Notes under the pieces: model-generated | Databases searched by the model: none | The model's input: only the letters and a program-made list of their open reading frames with translations | Told to the model about the DNA's origin: nothing | Part shown: positions 1 through 8,381 of the stretch, one piece after another | Numbering within the stretch: position 1 is the stretch's first letter | Layout: every line of letters starts with the position of its first letter | Translations under genes and position numbers: made by a program | DNA from: Muriiphilus sp048268845 | GTDB taxonomy: Bacteria > Pseudomonadota > Alphaproteobacteria > Rhodobacterales > Rhodobacteraceae | Direction of reading: 5' to 3' | Assembly (NCBI GenBank): GCA_048268845.1 | Contig: JBLWUQ010000002.1 | Coordinates: 62,001-126,000, forward strand | Length of the DNA stretch: 64,000 nt

Positions 1-820
1 CGACGCGTTTTCCGAACCCGGTGGTGAGGTGATCTCGCTCGATCCCGGCTTCACTGTCTATCCCGAAATCGCGACGATCCATGGCCGCACCGCCACGGTC
101 ATCGGGCTGCGCACGGATGATTTCCTGCTTGATATCGAAGTTCTCAAGAAGGCGATCACGCCCAATACGCAGATCATCTTCCTGACCCGCCCGAACAACC
201 CGACCAGCACGATGATCCCGATCGAGGTCTTCGCCGAAGCTGCGAAGCTGGCGGCTGAGGTCGGCGCGCTGATCGTCTCGGACGAGGCCTATATCGAGTT
301 CGCCGACATGCCGGGCCAGTCCGCCGTCGAGCTTCTCAAGAGCGATCCGGCGACCTACCGCAATGTCATGCTCACACGCACCTGCTCGAAGGCGTTCGGC
401 ATTGCCAACATGCGTATCGGCTATGCGGTGTCGCTGCCAGAGGTCGCGGAATGTCTGGCGCTGGCCAATGCGAAATGGCCGACCGGTGCCGTCGCCCAGG
501 CCGCCGCGGTCGCCGCCATCGAGGATACCGAGCACCTGGCCAAGACACTTGCCATGGTCGCGCAGGGCCGGAAGTATCTGATCTCGGAGTTGAACGAGAT
601 GGGTCTGCCGGTCGCGCCGAAGCCGCAGGGCAACTATGTCATGTTCGACATTTCGCCGACCGGTCTGACTGCCGAGGAGTTCTCGGAGAAGGTCTTCATG
701 GACGCTCAGGTCCTGATCCGTGGCGACTTCTCGCCGCGCTACATCCGGGCCAGCATTGGAACCCCGGAGGAAAACCAGCGTCTGGTCGAGAGCGCCCGCA
801 AGCTCGCGCCGAAGGCCTGA
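1..820 (+). CDS. HisC-type class I/II aminotransferase, 5' end missing
   Basis: The reading frame is already open at base 2 and runs to the TGA at 818-820, so the gene enters from the left edge; 272 residues are present. It is a pyridoxal-phosphate aminotransferase of the histidinol-phosphate aminotransferase family: RPNNPTS (substrate loop), SDEAYIEF (Asp/Tyr that hold the cofactor), TCSKAFGIANMRIGY (SK lysine that forms the Schiff base) and a C-terminal RASIG segment with the carboxylate-binding Arg. The GTG at 29 lies inside the conserved fold, after in-frame codons DAFSEPGGE, so it is not the true start. A GMC oxidoreductase begins 69 nt downstream on the same strand. Many HisC-fold enzymes outside his operons act on other amino acids or amino alcohols, and no other his gene is near, so the substrate is open. 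Confidence 0.9.
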   Translation, partial: DAFSEPGGEVISLDPGFTVYPEIATIHGRTATVIGLRTDDFLLDIEVLKKAITPNTQIIFLTRPNNPTSTMIPIEVFAEAAKLAAEVGALIVSDEAYIEFADMPGQSAVELLKSDPATYRNVMLTRTCSKAFGIANMRIGYAVSLPEVAECLALANAKWPTGAVAQAAAVAAIEDTEHLAKTLAMVAQGRKYLISELNEMGLPVAPKPQGNYVMFDISPTGLTAEEFSEKVFMDAQVLIRGDFSPRYIRASIGTPEENQRLVESARKLAPKA

Positions 821-889
821 CCATGATCCTTGTCCGCCGCGCCGGTTGTCCTGGCGCGGCGGACATCATGATCCAACGGAGCGGTGTCG

Positions 890-2494
890 ATGCCGAGCGC
901 GAATTTTGACGTCATTGTCGTTGGCGGCGGTTCGGCGGGGGCTGTCGCCGCTGCCCGTCTGGCCGACGATCCTGCCCGCAAGGTCTGTCTGATCGAGGCG
1001 GGAGGGCGCGGCGACAACCTGCTGTTCCGGATGCCGATCATGGCGGGGGTGATGTTCCGTCAGAAATTCGCCAACTGGTTTTACCATACCGAACCCGATC
1101 CCGGACTTGACGGTCGCAGCCTGTTCTGGCCGCGTGGCAAGGCGCTCGGGGGCTCGTCGGTCATCAACGGCATGATCTATGTGCGCGGCCTTCCGCAGGA
1201 CTACCAGCGATGGGCCGACAGCGGGTTGCCGGGGTGGAACTGGCAGAGTTTGCAGCCCTATTTCGACCGGTCGGTGGAATATGTGCCGCCGCACCAGCGC
1301 TTTACCCCATGCGGCAAGGTTCCGGTCAGCCGCGCCGCGCCGTCAAATCCACTGTTTGACGTCTTCATCGAGGCCGGGCGTCAGGCCGGCTGGCCGGTGA
1401 CCGATGATTTCAACCGAGATCCCTATGGCGTCGGTCGGTTTCATTTCAACATCGCCAACGGCGAGCGCTGGAGCACCGGACGCGCCATGCTACAGAACCC
1501 TCCGTCGAACCTGACGGTCATGACGCATTGCCAGGTCACGAGGCTGATCCTCGAGAAAACGCGGATAGCGGGCGTCGAGTTGCGCCGCGGCCGCGATCTG
1601 GAGCGGCTCTCGGCGCCGCAGGTGGTGCTGTCCGCCGGGGCGATCAACTCGCCCTTGCTGTTGATGCATTCGGGCATCGGCCCGGCTGAGCATCTGTCGT
1701 CGCTCGGTATCGCGGTTGAACACGATCTGCCCGGCGTCGGCGAGAACCTTCAGGACCATCTGCTGATCCGGGTGGAACATTCCTGCACCCAACCGATCAC
1801 GCTGCACAACCTCGTGCGCATGGACCGCGCCTTTCTCGCTGGCGCGCGGGCAGTGCTGTTCAAGACCGGCCCGGCCACGAGCTTTCCACTGGAAGCCGGC
1901 GCCTATATCAAGAGCAGCCCAGATGAGCCAATCCCCGATCTTCAGGCGCAGTTCCTGCCGGGGCTGACCGCCGCGGCGCTGCGATTGCCGTTCACCGGCA
2001 AAACACGCGGGCGCGATGGGCACGGGTTCTTTTCCAACATCTTCGTCATGCGCCCGGAAAGCCGTGGCCGCATGACGCTGCGCAGTGCCGATCCGTCAGT
2101 GCCGCCGGCCCTCGTTCCCAACTACCTGTCGACCCCGGGCGACGTGCGCCGCGCGCGCGAGGGTGTGCGGCGTCTGCGCGAGATCTTTGCCCAGCCCGCC
2201 TTCGACGGCTTTCGCGGTCCGGAACTCGCTCCGGGCAAGGCGGTCGAGGACGATGCGGCGATTGACGCATATGTGCGGGCAAAAGCGGATACGGTCTTTC
2301 ACCCCTCCGGCACCTGCAAGATGGGCACCGGACCCGAAGCGGTGGTGGACGGGCGGCTTCGCGTGCACGGGTTGGACGGCTTGTCGGTGGCCGATGCCTC
2401 GATCATGCCGTTCATCACGTCCAACAATACTCATGCGCCGGTCATGATGATCGGTGAGCGGGTTGCAGATTTCATCGCCAACCCGGATGCTTGA
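890..2494 (+). CDS. GMC-family FAD-dependent alcohol/choline dehydrogenase-like oxidoreductase
   Basis: A 534-residue flavoprotein that would oxidise an alcohol to an aldehyde or ketone. The N-terminus carries the FAD dinucleotide motif VVGGGSAGAVAAARL, with the ribose-binding acid in CLIEAGG about 20 residues on. GKALGGSSVINGMIYVRG is GMC signature 1, SAGAINSPLLL is signature 2, and the C-terminal FHPSGTCKMG and NNTHAPVMMIGERVAD hold the active-site His pair. Length is typical of choline/alcohol dehydrogenases of this family. No signal peptide is seen, so it is cytoplasmic. ATG 890 is preferred over GTG 884 because of a GGAG-like site just upstream. It follows the aminotransferase closely and may be cotranscribed; an amino-alcohol pathway is possible but unproven. 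Confidence 0.88.
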   Translation: MPSANFDVIVVGGGSAGAVAAARLADDPARKVCLIEAGGRGDNLLFRMPIMAGVMFRQKFANWFYHTEPDPGLDGRSLFWPRGKALGGSSVINGMIYVRGLPQDYQRWADSGLPGWNWQSLQPYFDRSVEYVPPHQRFTPCGKVPVSRAAPSNPLFDVFIEAGRQAGWPVTDDFNRDPYGVGRFHFNIANGERWSTGRAMLQNPPSNLTVMTHCQVTRLILEKTRIAGVELRRGRDLERLSAPQVVLSAGAINSPLLLMHSGIGPAEHLSSLGIAVEHDLPGVGENLQDHLLIRVEHSCTQPITLHNLVRMDRAFLAGARAVLFKTGPATSFPLEAGAYIKSSPDEPIPDLQAQFLPGLTAAALRLPFTGKTRGRDGHGFFSNIFVMRPESRGRMTLRSADPSVPPALVPNYLSTPGDVRRAREGVRRLREIFAQPAFDGFRGPELAPGKAVEDDAAIDAYVRAKADTVFHPSGTCKMGTGPEAVVDGRLRVHGLDGLSVADASIMPFITSNNTHAPVMMIGERVADFIANPDA

Positions 2495-2496
2495 TC

Positions 2497-2525
2497 AAGC
2501 CGGACCGCGGGCTTTGTCGGCTTTT
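2497..2525 (+). terminator. Probable intrinsic terminator after the GMC gene
   Basis: AAGCCGGAC (2497-2505) can pair with GTCGGCTT (2516-2523), with one bulged G and a 10-nt loop, and is followed by a short T run. It lies 2 nt after the stop of the plus-strand oxidoreductase and before the stop of the convergent RpiR gene, the expected place for a terminator. Confidence 0.6.
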
Positions 2526-2548
2526 GGAAGGGCGTGAGCCCCTCGCGA

Positions 2549-3457
2549 TCAGTCCTCGTTCCACCAGATGTTGAAATCGCGCCGGGTCTGGTTGAACGTA
2601 TTGATATTGCCCACAGCCTTCTTGCCGCCCTGGGTGACGATCAGGGCCACCAGCGTCTCGAGCAGGGACAGGACCGCCGACATCGACGGGAAAAACTGCG
2701 GCGTGTCGGTCGGCACCACGAAGACCGTGTCGGCGGGCAGCGCGATGGGCGAGGTTCGGCTGTCGGTGATCGCCACCACGGTCGCTCCGCGCGCGCGGGC
2801 AAGTTTGGCCGCGTCGATGGTCTCGCGCCGGTAGGGCTGGAAGCTGAGCAACAGCACCACGTCGCGCGGCCCGACATCGATCAGGTCGTCCACTGGCAGC
2901 CCGCCGATCGGCGGCGTCAGCTCGAGGCTGGGTAGCGCCATCCGGCCCACGTAGCAGAACTGATGCGCCAGCCCATAGCCCGAGCCGACCGCTGTGACGA
3001 CCACGCGCCGGGCCGATACCATCTTCTTGGCGACCTCCGGCAATTGCGTCGCCAGATCCTGCGAAAACAGCAGCTCGAGATTGGTCATCGCCGATTGCGC
3101 CATTCCGGCGTAGAGCTTGCCCTTCTCTCGGCCCTGGCTTTCAAGCTGCTGCGCACGCTCGGATATGTAGTCCTCACCGATGCGCAATTGCGCGCGGAAG
3201 GGCAGGCGCATCTGCGAAAAGCTCGGGTAGCCGATCGCCGCAGCCAGCCGAACCAAGGTGCTGGCCTTCACCCCGGCACTGTCGGCGAGCTGACGCAGCG
3301 GCACGACGGCGACATCGTCGGGATGGTCGATGAGGTATTTTGCCGCTTTCCTGCGCTGCGGACTCAACTCGGTGCTGGCGCGGATCAGACGCTGAATGAT
3401 GTCTTCGGCGCTTTCCTCGGGGCGCTTGGGCGTTGTTCTTGTCAAAGACGCAGTCAC
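2549..3457 (-). CDS. RpiR/MurR-family transcriptional regulator (HTH_6 + SIS)
   Basis: A 302-residue regulator. Residues about 15-95 form the RpiR helix-turn-helix domain (LSPQRRKAAKYLIDHP, LRQLADSAGVKASTLVRLA). Residues about 140-270 form a SIS sugar-isomerase-type ligand domain (VVVTAVGSGYGLAHQF, DVVLLLSFQPYRRET, ATVVAITDSRTSPIA). SIS domains usually sense phosphosugars, but RpiR members with GFQxYRRET-type SIS domains are common next to catabolic operons for other substrates. The gene is the last of the minus-strand F420/hydantoinase series, 60 nt after fbiC, so it may be the local regulator. The start is uncertain: GTG 3457 has a purine run almost touching it, and a TTG four codons in is an alternative. 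A perfect palindrome lies just upstream. Confidence 0.9.
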   Translation of the reverse strand: MTASLTRTTPKRPEESAEDIIQRLIRASTELSPQRRKAAKYLIDHPDDVAVVPLRQLADSAGVKASTLVRLAAAIGYPSFSQMRLPFRAQLRIGEDYISERAQQLESQGREKGKLYAGMAQSAMTNLELLFSQDLATQLPEVAKKMVSARRVVVTAVGSGYGLAHQFCYVGRMALPSLELTPPIGGLPVDDLIDVGPRDVVLLLSFQPYRRETIDAAKLARARGATVVAITDSRTSPIALPADTVFVVPTDTPQFFPSMSAVLSLLETLVALIVTQGGKKAVGNINTFNQTRRDFNIWWNED

Positions 3458-3494
3458 TCCCTCGTGGTGCCTGTCTGGCGGGTCCGATCCCGTG

Positions 3495-3506
3495 CTGAAG
3501 CTTCAG
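3495..3506. promoter_or_regulatory. 12-bp perfect palindrome upstream of the RpiR gene
   Basis: CTGAAGCTTCAG is a perfect 6+6 palindrome in the 60-bp gap between the fbiC stop and the RpiR gene start, about 40 bp upstream of that start. Its form fits a dimeric repressor site, so autoregulation is plausible. It is the only copy noticed, and a 12-bp palindrome can occur by chance. Confidence 0.35.
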
Positions 3507-3517
3507 TTTATTACAGG

Positions 3518-5881
3518 TCAGTGCATCTTGAGCAAGCTGGGCGAATCCGGCGCGACATTCGACGCACGCGCCTCGCCGTAGGTCGTGGTGCGCTGATAGG
3601 GGATGCGGTTGTTGCGGCGCCCAAGTTCCTCGAACTCGGACGCGGTGACTTCCTGCCCGTGCGAGGCGCCAGCGGCGCGCGAAATCGTTTCCTCCATCAG
3701 CGAGCCGCCGAGGTCGTTGGCTCCGGCGGCGAGACAGGCGGACAGCCCGTCCAACCCAAGCTTGACCCAGGACGCCTGGATGTTCGGGATCACCGGGTGC
3801 AGAACCAGTCGTCCGACCGCGTGCATCAAGAGCGCCTCGCGCGATGACGGGCCGCGCCGGGCTTGGCCCTTCAGATAGACCGGTGCTTCCATATGAACGA
3901 AGGGAAGCGGCACAAACTCGGTGAAACCGCCAGTCTTCTGCTGTTGGGCGCGCAGGCGCAACAGGTGTCGTGCCCAGTGCTCGGCCCGCTCGATATGGCC
4001 GAACATGATCGTCGACGTTGTGCGCAACCCGACGCGATGGGCGGTGTCGACCACCTCGAACCATTGCGCGGTGTTGATCTTGTCTGCGCAAAGCTCGTCG
4101 CGCACCTCGTCGTCGAGGATTTCGGCTGCGGTGCCTGGAAGGCTGCCCAACCCGGCGCGCGAAAGCTCGATGAGAAATTCCTCGATCGAAATGTTCAGCG
4201 TGTGCGCGCCCTGCCAGACCTCGAGCGGCGACAGCGCATGGACATGCATCCCCGGCACCGCGCGTTTCACGGTGCGGATGATCTCGAGATAGGTCTCGCC
4301 GGTATAGTCGGGGTGGATGCCACCCTGCATGCAAACCTCGGTCGCGCCGCGTCGGGCGGCATCAAGTGTGCGCTGGGCGATTTCGTCGAGCGACAGGTTA
4401 TAGGGTTTTCCGCGCAGCGCCTCATGGGTCTTGCCCTTGGAGAAGGCGCAGAAGGTGCAGCGGTAGGAACAGATGTTGGTGTAGTTGATGTTGCGGGTGA
4501 TGACATATCCGACCCGGTCGCCATTCACCTCCTGCCGCAACTCGTCGGCGGCGGAACACACTGCGTCGAACTCGTTGCCGCGCGCCTTGAACAGCCGGAC
4601 CACCCGGGCCTCGGAAAGTGTCTCGCCACGCCGTGCGGCGGCGAGGATCGACGCAATCTCGGATGGCGTGCGCAGTGCCGGCAGGGCAGGGGCAGTGGGT
4701 AGCGGAAACGGCTCATCGCGTCCCGGAGACCAGCTTTCGGTGCGGGCGTAGCCCTCGATGTCGATGCCACGGATCACCGCCGTTTGCAGCGCCGGATCGA
4801 CCCATCTCCGCCGGTCAAGCGCATAGGAGGGATACAAGGCCAGCCGTTCGACCAGAACCTTTCCACTGGCCTCGGTGCGGCGCGCGAGGATATCGAGGTG
4901 CGGCCAGGGCTTTTCCGGGTTCACATGGTCGGGCGTCACCGGCGACACCCCGCCCCAGTCGTTGATCCCCGCTTCGATCAGGGCCGGCATCGCCTCGGAG
5001 CTGAGATTGGGCGGCGCCTGGATCGACATCTCGGGGGCGAAGATCAGCCGGGCAACCGCGATGGACCAGAGATGATCGTCAATGGGCAGGGGCGGTTCGT
5101 TCGCCATGCGTGTGCCGGGTTTCGGCTGGAAGTTCTGGACGATGATTTCCTGAATATGACCATAGCGTTCATGCAGATCGCGCAACGCCAGCAGAGACCG
5201 GATGCGGTCCTCGCGCGTTTCGCCGATCCCCGACAAGATGCCGGTGGTGAAGGGGATTGCCAGTTCGCCGGCCAGCCGGATCGTTTCGAGCCGCAGCGCG
5301 GGGTCCTTGTCGGGGGCGCCGAAATGCGCCCCGCCGCGCTCCATCAACTTGGGCGAGATGCTTTCCAGCATGATCCCCTGCGAGGCGGAAACCTCGCGCA
5401 ACGCCGCCATTTCCTCGCGCGACATCAGCCCCGGATTGGTGTGAGGCAACAGGCCGAACTCGTCGAACACCATCTTGGCGGCGGCCCGCAGATAGTCGAT
5501 CGTCGTGTCAAAGCCCATGCGCGCAAGCTCGTCAGCCGCCAGCCGGTAGCGCAGCTCGGGCTTGTCGCCCAGGGTGAACAGGGCTTCGCGGCAACCTGCG
5601 GCCACGCCCGCCTCGGCGATGCGGCGGATCTGGTCGAAACTGAGATACGCCTGCTCCAGATTGCGCGGCGCCTTGGCGAAGGTGCAGTAGCCGCAGACAT
5701 CGCGACAAAGCTGGGTGAGCGGGATGAAGACCTTGCGCGAGTATGACATGACGTTGCGATGCCCGATGTCACGCCGCTGGCGCGCCAGCCGCATCAGCGC
5801 GTCGAGGTCGGTCACATCCGCGAGCGACAGGGCCTCGTCAGGGGAAAGATACGAGCCTGGGGTAAGTGCGGAAATCATCAT
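3518..5881 (-). CDS. fbiC: FO synthase, fused CofG-CofH radical SAM enzyme
   Basis: Bifunctional 7,8-didemethyl-8-hydroxy-5-deazariboflavin synthase of 787 residues. It makes FO, the deazaflavin chromophore of coenzyme F420, from tyrosine and the flavin precursor 5-amino-6-ribitylaminouracil. Two radical SAM halves are visible: the CofG half with C59-x3-C63-x2-C66 (CRDVCGYCTF) and the CofH half with C471-x3-C475-x2-C478 (CSYRCTFCAFSKG). Both [4Fe-4S] triads are intact. Length is close to that of actinobacterial FbiC, whereas archaea use two separate proteins. The start is ATG 5881 (or 5878), preceded by GGAGAGG; upstream in-frame codons lie inside cofC and show no family similarity. It overlaps the 3' end of cofC by 44 nt, so it is translationally coupled. 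Confidence 0.95.
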   Translation of the reverse strand: MMISALTPGSYLSPDEALSLADVTDLDALMRLARQRRDIGHRNVMSYSRKVFIPLTQLCRDVCGYCTFAKAPRNLEQAYLSFDQIRRIAEAGVAAGCREALFTLGDKPELRYRLAADELARMGFDTTIDYLRAAAKMVFDEFGLLPHTNPGLMSREEMAALREVSASQGIMLESISPKLMERGGAHFGAPDKDPALRLETIRLAGELAIPFTTGILSGIGETREDRIRSLLALRDLHERYGHIQEIIVQNFQPKPGTRMANEPPLPIDDHLWSIAVARLIFAPEMSIQAPPNLSSEAMPALIEAGINDWGGVSPVTPDHVNPEKPWPHLDILARRTEASGKVLVERLALYPSYALDRRRWVDPALQTAVIRGIDIEGYARTESWSPGRDEPFPLPTAPALPALRTPSEIASILAAARRGETLSEARVVRLFKARGNEFDAVCSAADELRQEVNGDRVGYVITRNINYTNICSYRCTFCAFSKGKTHEALRGKPYNLSLDEIAQRTLDAARRGATEVCMQGGIHPDYTGETYLEIIRTVKRAVPGMHVHALSPLEVWQGAHTLNISIEEFLIELSRAGLGSLPGTAAEILDDEVRDELCADKINTAQWFEVVDTAHRVGLRTTSTIMFGHIERAEHWARHLLRLRAQQQKTGGFTEFVPLPFVHMEAPVYLKGQARRGPSSREALLMHAVGRLVLHPVIPNIQASWVKLGLDGLSACLAAGANDLGGSLMEETISRAAGASHGQEVTASEFEELGRRNNRIPYQRTTTYGEARASNVAPDSPSLLKMH

Positions 5882-6563
5882 GTCCCTCTCCGTCTGATGT
5901 CTGTGCGAGGTCGGGCAAGCGTGCTTGCCGCGCGATGCGCGCGGTATGGCTGTGGCGGCGGCAGGCACCGAGCAGGGCCAGATCCGCGGGCCGATCAAGA
6001 TCGCACAATGCGTTCGGCGGGGCAAGGAGCTGCGGCTCGATCCCGCTGGCGCGGGCGGCTGTGATGTGGCGCGCGAAGCTATGCGGGCCGAATGCCGGAC
6101 GGATCAGGTCCGGTTTGGCCAGCACGAGGATCGTGGTCCCGCCGTCGAGTGCCGGCACGATCGTCACGCCAGATCCCGCACGATGCGTCTCGGCGATCCG
6201 GCGCAGGTCCTCGGGCTCGAGCAAGGGCAAGTCTGCCTGAATGATCATCGCGCCGCTGTCGGGCGGCAGGGTGGCGAGTGCCGTCTCGACTGCCGCGTTG
6301 GTGCCTGCGGCAGGGTGGGCGTCGGCGATGACCTCAGCGCCTGCTTCTCGGGCAATGGCAGCGGCGCGGGGACATTCGGTGACGACAGAAATGCCCGAGA
6401 ACAGTCCCGCGGCCTGCGCGGTGTCGAGCACGTCGCGGAACATCGCTTCGGCCAGGGCAGCGCGCTGGTCCGGGCGCAGCAGGCCAGCCAACCGGCTCTT
6501 GGCGGTGTCGAACCGCTTGACCGGGATCACGGCGCGCAGGGTGCTCTCGGGCGTCACGCTCAT
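5838..6563 (-). CDS. cofC: 2-phospho-L-lactate (or related) guanylyltransferase CofC
   Basis: A 241-residue nucleotidyltransferase that activates a three-carbon phosphoacid (2-phospholactate, phosphoenolpyruvate or 3-phosphoglycerate, depending on lineage) with GTP for F420 assembly. Family features are AVIPVKRFDTAKSRLAGLL at the N-terminus, EVIADAHPAAGTNAAVETA, MIIQADLPLLEPEDLRRI with the metal-binding Asp, and the late segment GPHSFARHITAARASGI. It starts with ATG 6563 in a 4-bp ATGA overlap with the cofD stop, and its last 14 codons lie inside the start of fbiC. The last ~25 residues extend past the usual end and look unconserved. The sequence alone does not tell which phosphoacid is used. 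Confidence 0.9.
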   Translation of the reverse strand: MSVTPESTLRAVIPVKRFDTAKSRLAGLLRPDQRAALAEAMFRDVLDTAQAAGLFSGISVVTECPRAAAIAREAGAEVIADAHPAAGTNAAVETALATLPPDSGAMIIQADLPLLEPEDLRRIAETHRAGSGVTIVPALDGGTTILVLAKPDLIRPAFGPHSFARHITAARASGIEPQLLAPPNALCDLDRPADLALLGACRRHSHTARIARQARLPDLAQTSDGEGHDDFRTYPRLVSFP

Positions 6564-7504
6564 GTCTGACCCCGGATCTGATCGAGAAAAGCCAGCACGC
6601 GCCCGGCCAGCGCGCTTTTGCGCGCGTCGCTGTCCATCAGGGTTTCTTCCACTGCGACAGGCAGGCCGAGGTCGGTCGCGTCGGCAGAGTCCGAGCGGTC
6701 GATCATCAGCCCGTCGATCAGGCCAGAGTAATGTGCAGCGATTGTGGAATTGGCCACCGGCAGGCCCAGTTCGGCCATGATCTTCGCCGTCGGGCCTTTT
6801 ATCGCCTGCCCTCCGACCAGCGGCGATACCGCGATCACCGGAACGCCTGCCGCGCGTATCGCCTCGCGCATGCCGGGCAGGGCGAGGATCGGATCAATCG
6901 AAAGCCACGGGTTCGACGGGCAGATCACGATCCCGCTCAGGTCGGGGTCGGTCAGCGCCGCCATCACCGCCGCGCTCGGCTCGGCTCCGCCATAGCGCAG
7001 CCCCGTAACCACCGGCTCGCAGCGATGCTGGACGAAGTAGCGCTGGAACTCAAGAACGCCCTGCGGGGTTTCGACAAGTGTCGGCGCGGGTTGATCCGAC
7101 ATCGGCAGGATGTGGCTTGCAATGCCTAGACGTGCGGCAAGAGCTGCAGTGAATTCGGTCAGGCTTTGCCCGGCGCGCAGCGCAGCGCCACGAAAGACAT
7201 GGAGCGCCAGATCACGGTCGCCCAGCAGAAACCAGTCGTCGCCGCCAAGCTCGCGCAGCGTTTCCATGAACGCCCAGCTTTCGTTCGCCCGGCCCCAGCC
7301 GCGCTCCGTGTCGTTCAGCGCCGCCAGGGTATAGAACAGCGTGTCGATATCCGGCGACACCGGCAGGCCGAGATGCTCGAAATCGTCGCCGGTGTTGACG
7401 ATCACACTGAGCGCGCCCGCAGGCAGGACGCGGTCGAGCCCGAAGGCGAGCTTGGCGCCGCCAACCCCGCCGGACAGTGCCAGGATGCGCGGTGCGGCGG
7501 TCAT
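6560..7504 (-). CDS. cofD: 2-phospho-L-lactate transferase CofD/FbiA
   Basis: A 314-residue transferase that joins the guanylated phosphoacid made by CofC to FO, giving F420-0 or dehydro-F420-0. Diagnostic features are ILALSGGVGGAKLAFGLDR at the N-terminus, VNTGDDFEHLGLPVSPDID, WFLLGDRDLALHVFR, ICPSNPWLSIDPILALPG and AVSPLVGGQAIKGPTAKIM. Length matches the family. ATG 7504 overlaps the cofE stop by 4 bp and the stop overlaps cofC by 4 bp, so cofE-cofD-cofC-fbiC form a tightly coupled block. Confidence 0.95.
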   Translation of the reverse strand: MTAAPRILALSGGVGGAKLAFGLDRVLPAGALSVIVNTGDDFEHLGLPVSPDIDTLFYTLAALNDTERGWGRANESWAFMETLRELGGDDWFLLGDRDLALHVFRGAALRAGQSLTEFTAALAARLGIASHILPMSDQPAPTLVETPQGVLEFQRYFVQHRCEPVVTGLRYGGAEPSAAVMAALTDPDLSGIVICPSNPWLSIDPILALPGMREAIRAAGVPVIAVSPLVGGQAIKGPTAKIMAELGLPVANSTIAAHYSGLIDGLMIDRSDSADATDLGLPVAVEETLMDSDARKSALAGRVLAFLDQIRGQT

Positions 7505-8274
7505 CGGAACAAGTCCTGCGAGGCGGGGCGCAAGAGGGCGTCGGCGCCGCTCGGAGCACCGTCGAAGGACAGGCCGCGCATCAGAACTGCCGGGCGGCCT
7601 TCTGCGCCCTGGCCCATCATCAGGGATGCGGCGGCCGCGATCTCGTCGGCCAGCGCGATCTGGGTCATCTGCATCTTGCGCCCGAAAAGGTCAGGCGTCC
7701 CGATCATGTCCCGCACTGCCGGCAAGCCTGCCACCCCAAGTGCAACGCCGGTCACGCCGTGCCGCCAGGGGCGCCCGAAACTGTCATTGATCACCACGCC
7801 CAGCGAAACGCCGAAGATTGCGTCAAGCCGCGCTTTCAGTGCCGCAGCCGAGGCGTCGGGGTCGAGCGGCAGCAGAAGAAGTCTTTCGCCGCCGTCATGG
7901 TCCACGTTGGACTGGTCGATCCCGGCATTGGCCATGATGCATCCAAGCTTGTGCTCGACGATCAGCACATGGGGCGCAGCGCGCACGACACGGCGCGACT
8001 CTGAAAGCACCGCCTCGATCAGTCGCGGATCCTTGCGGACGGTTTCGGCGAGGATGAGGGCTTGTCGGCCGGGGGTGATATCGGAGAGGAGCCGATAGCG
8101 GCCTTCGACCTTCGAGACCACCTTTTGCGCCACGACCAGAACATCGCTGTCACGCGGGCGCAGGTCGGGCGACTCCAGCGCTTCTGCGATGCTGCCGGCC
8201 AGATCGTCGCCGGGCTCGAACAGGGGCAATCCACCGAGCGCTGAAATCTCAAGTCGTTGCGACATTCCAGTCAT
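7501..8274 (-). CDS. cofE: Coenzyme F420-0:L-glutamate ligase CofE
   Basis: A 257-residue GTP-dependent ligase that adds gamma-linked glutamates to F420-0. Recognisable family segments are ISALGGLPLFEPGDDLAGSI near the N-terminus, VLVVAQKVVSKVEGR, NAGIDQSNVD, GVVINDSFGRPWRHG and GVALGVAGLPAVRD. ATG 8274 is chosen because GGAGA lies 8 nt upstream and the conserved part begins soon after; ATG 8265 and a GTG at 8385 (which overlaps the upstream gene's stop by 4 bp and would add 37 unconserved residues) are alternatives. It is a single-domain CofE: the FMN-dependent dehydro-F420-0 reductase domain that actinobacterial FbiB carries at its C-terminus is absent. Confidence 0.93.
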   Translation of the reverse strand: MTGMSQRLEISALGGLPLFEPGDDLAGSIAEALESPDLRPRDSDVLVVAQKVVSKVEGRYRLLSDITPGRQALILAETVRKDPRLIEAVLSESRRVVRAAPHVLIVEHKLGCIMANAGIDQSNVDHDGGERLLLLPLDPDASAAALKARLDAIFGVSLGVVINDSFGRPWRHGVTGVALGVAGLPAVRDMIGTPDLFGRKMQMTQIALADEIAAAASLMMGQGAEGRPAVLMRGLSFDGAPSGADALLRPASQDLFR

Positions 8275-8381
8275 CTGCGCGGTCTCCGTATCCATGCCAG
8301 CCCCGGTCGAGGCCGCGACGCAACCTAGTTCATGGGTCGGGGTTGTCACGGTGGAAAACTGCGAATTGGCCGGCTCTGCCG

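Noticed and set aside
1..820. Histidine biosynthesis gene hisC
   Set aside because: The fold is HisC-like but no his gene is adjacent and a GMC oxidoreductase follows; the name would claim more than the sequence shows.
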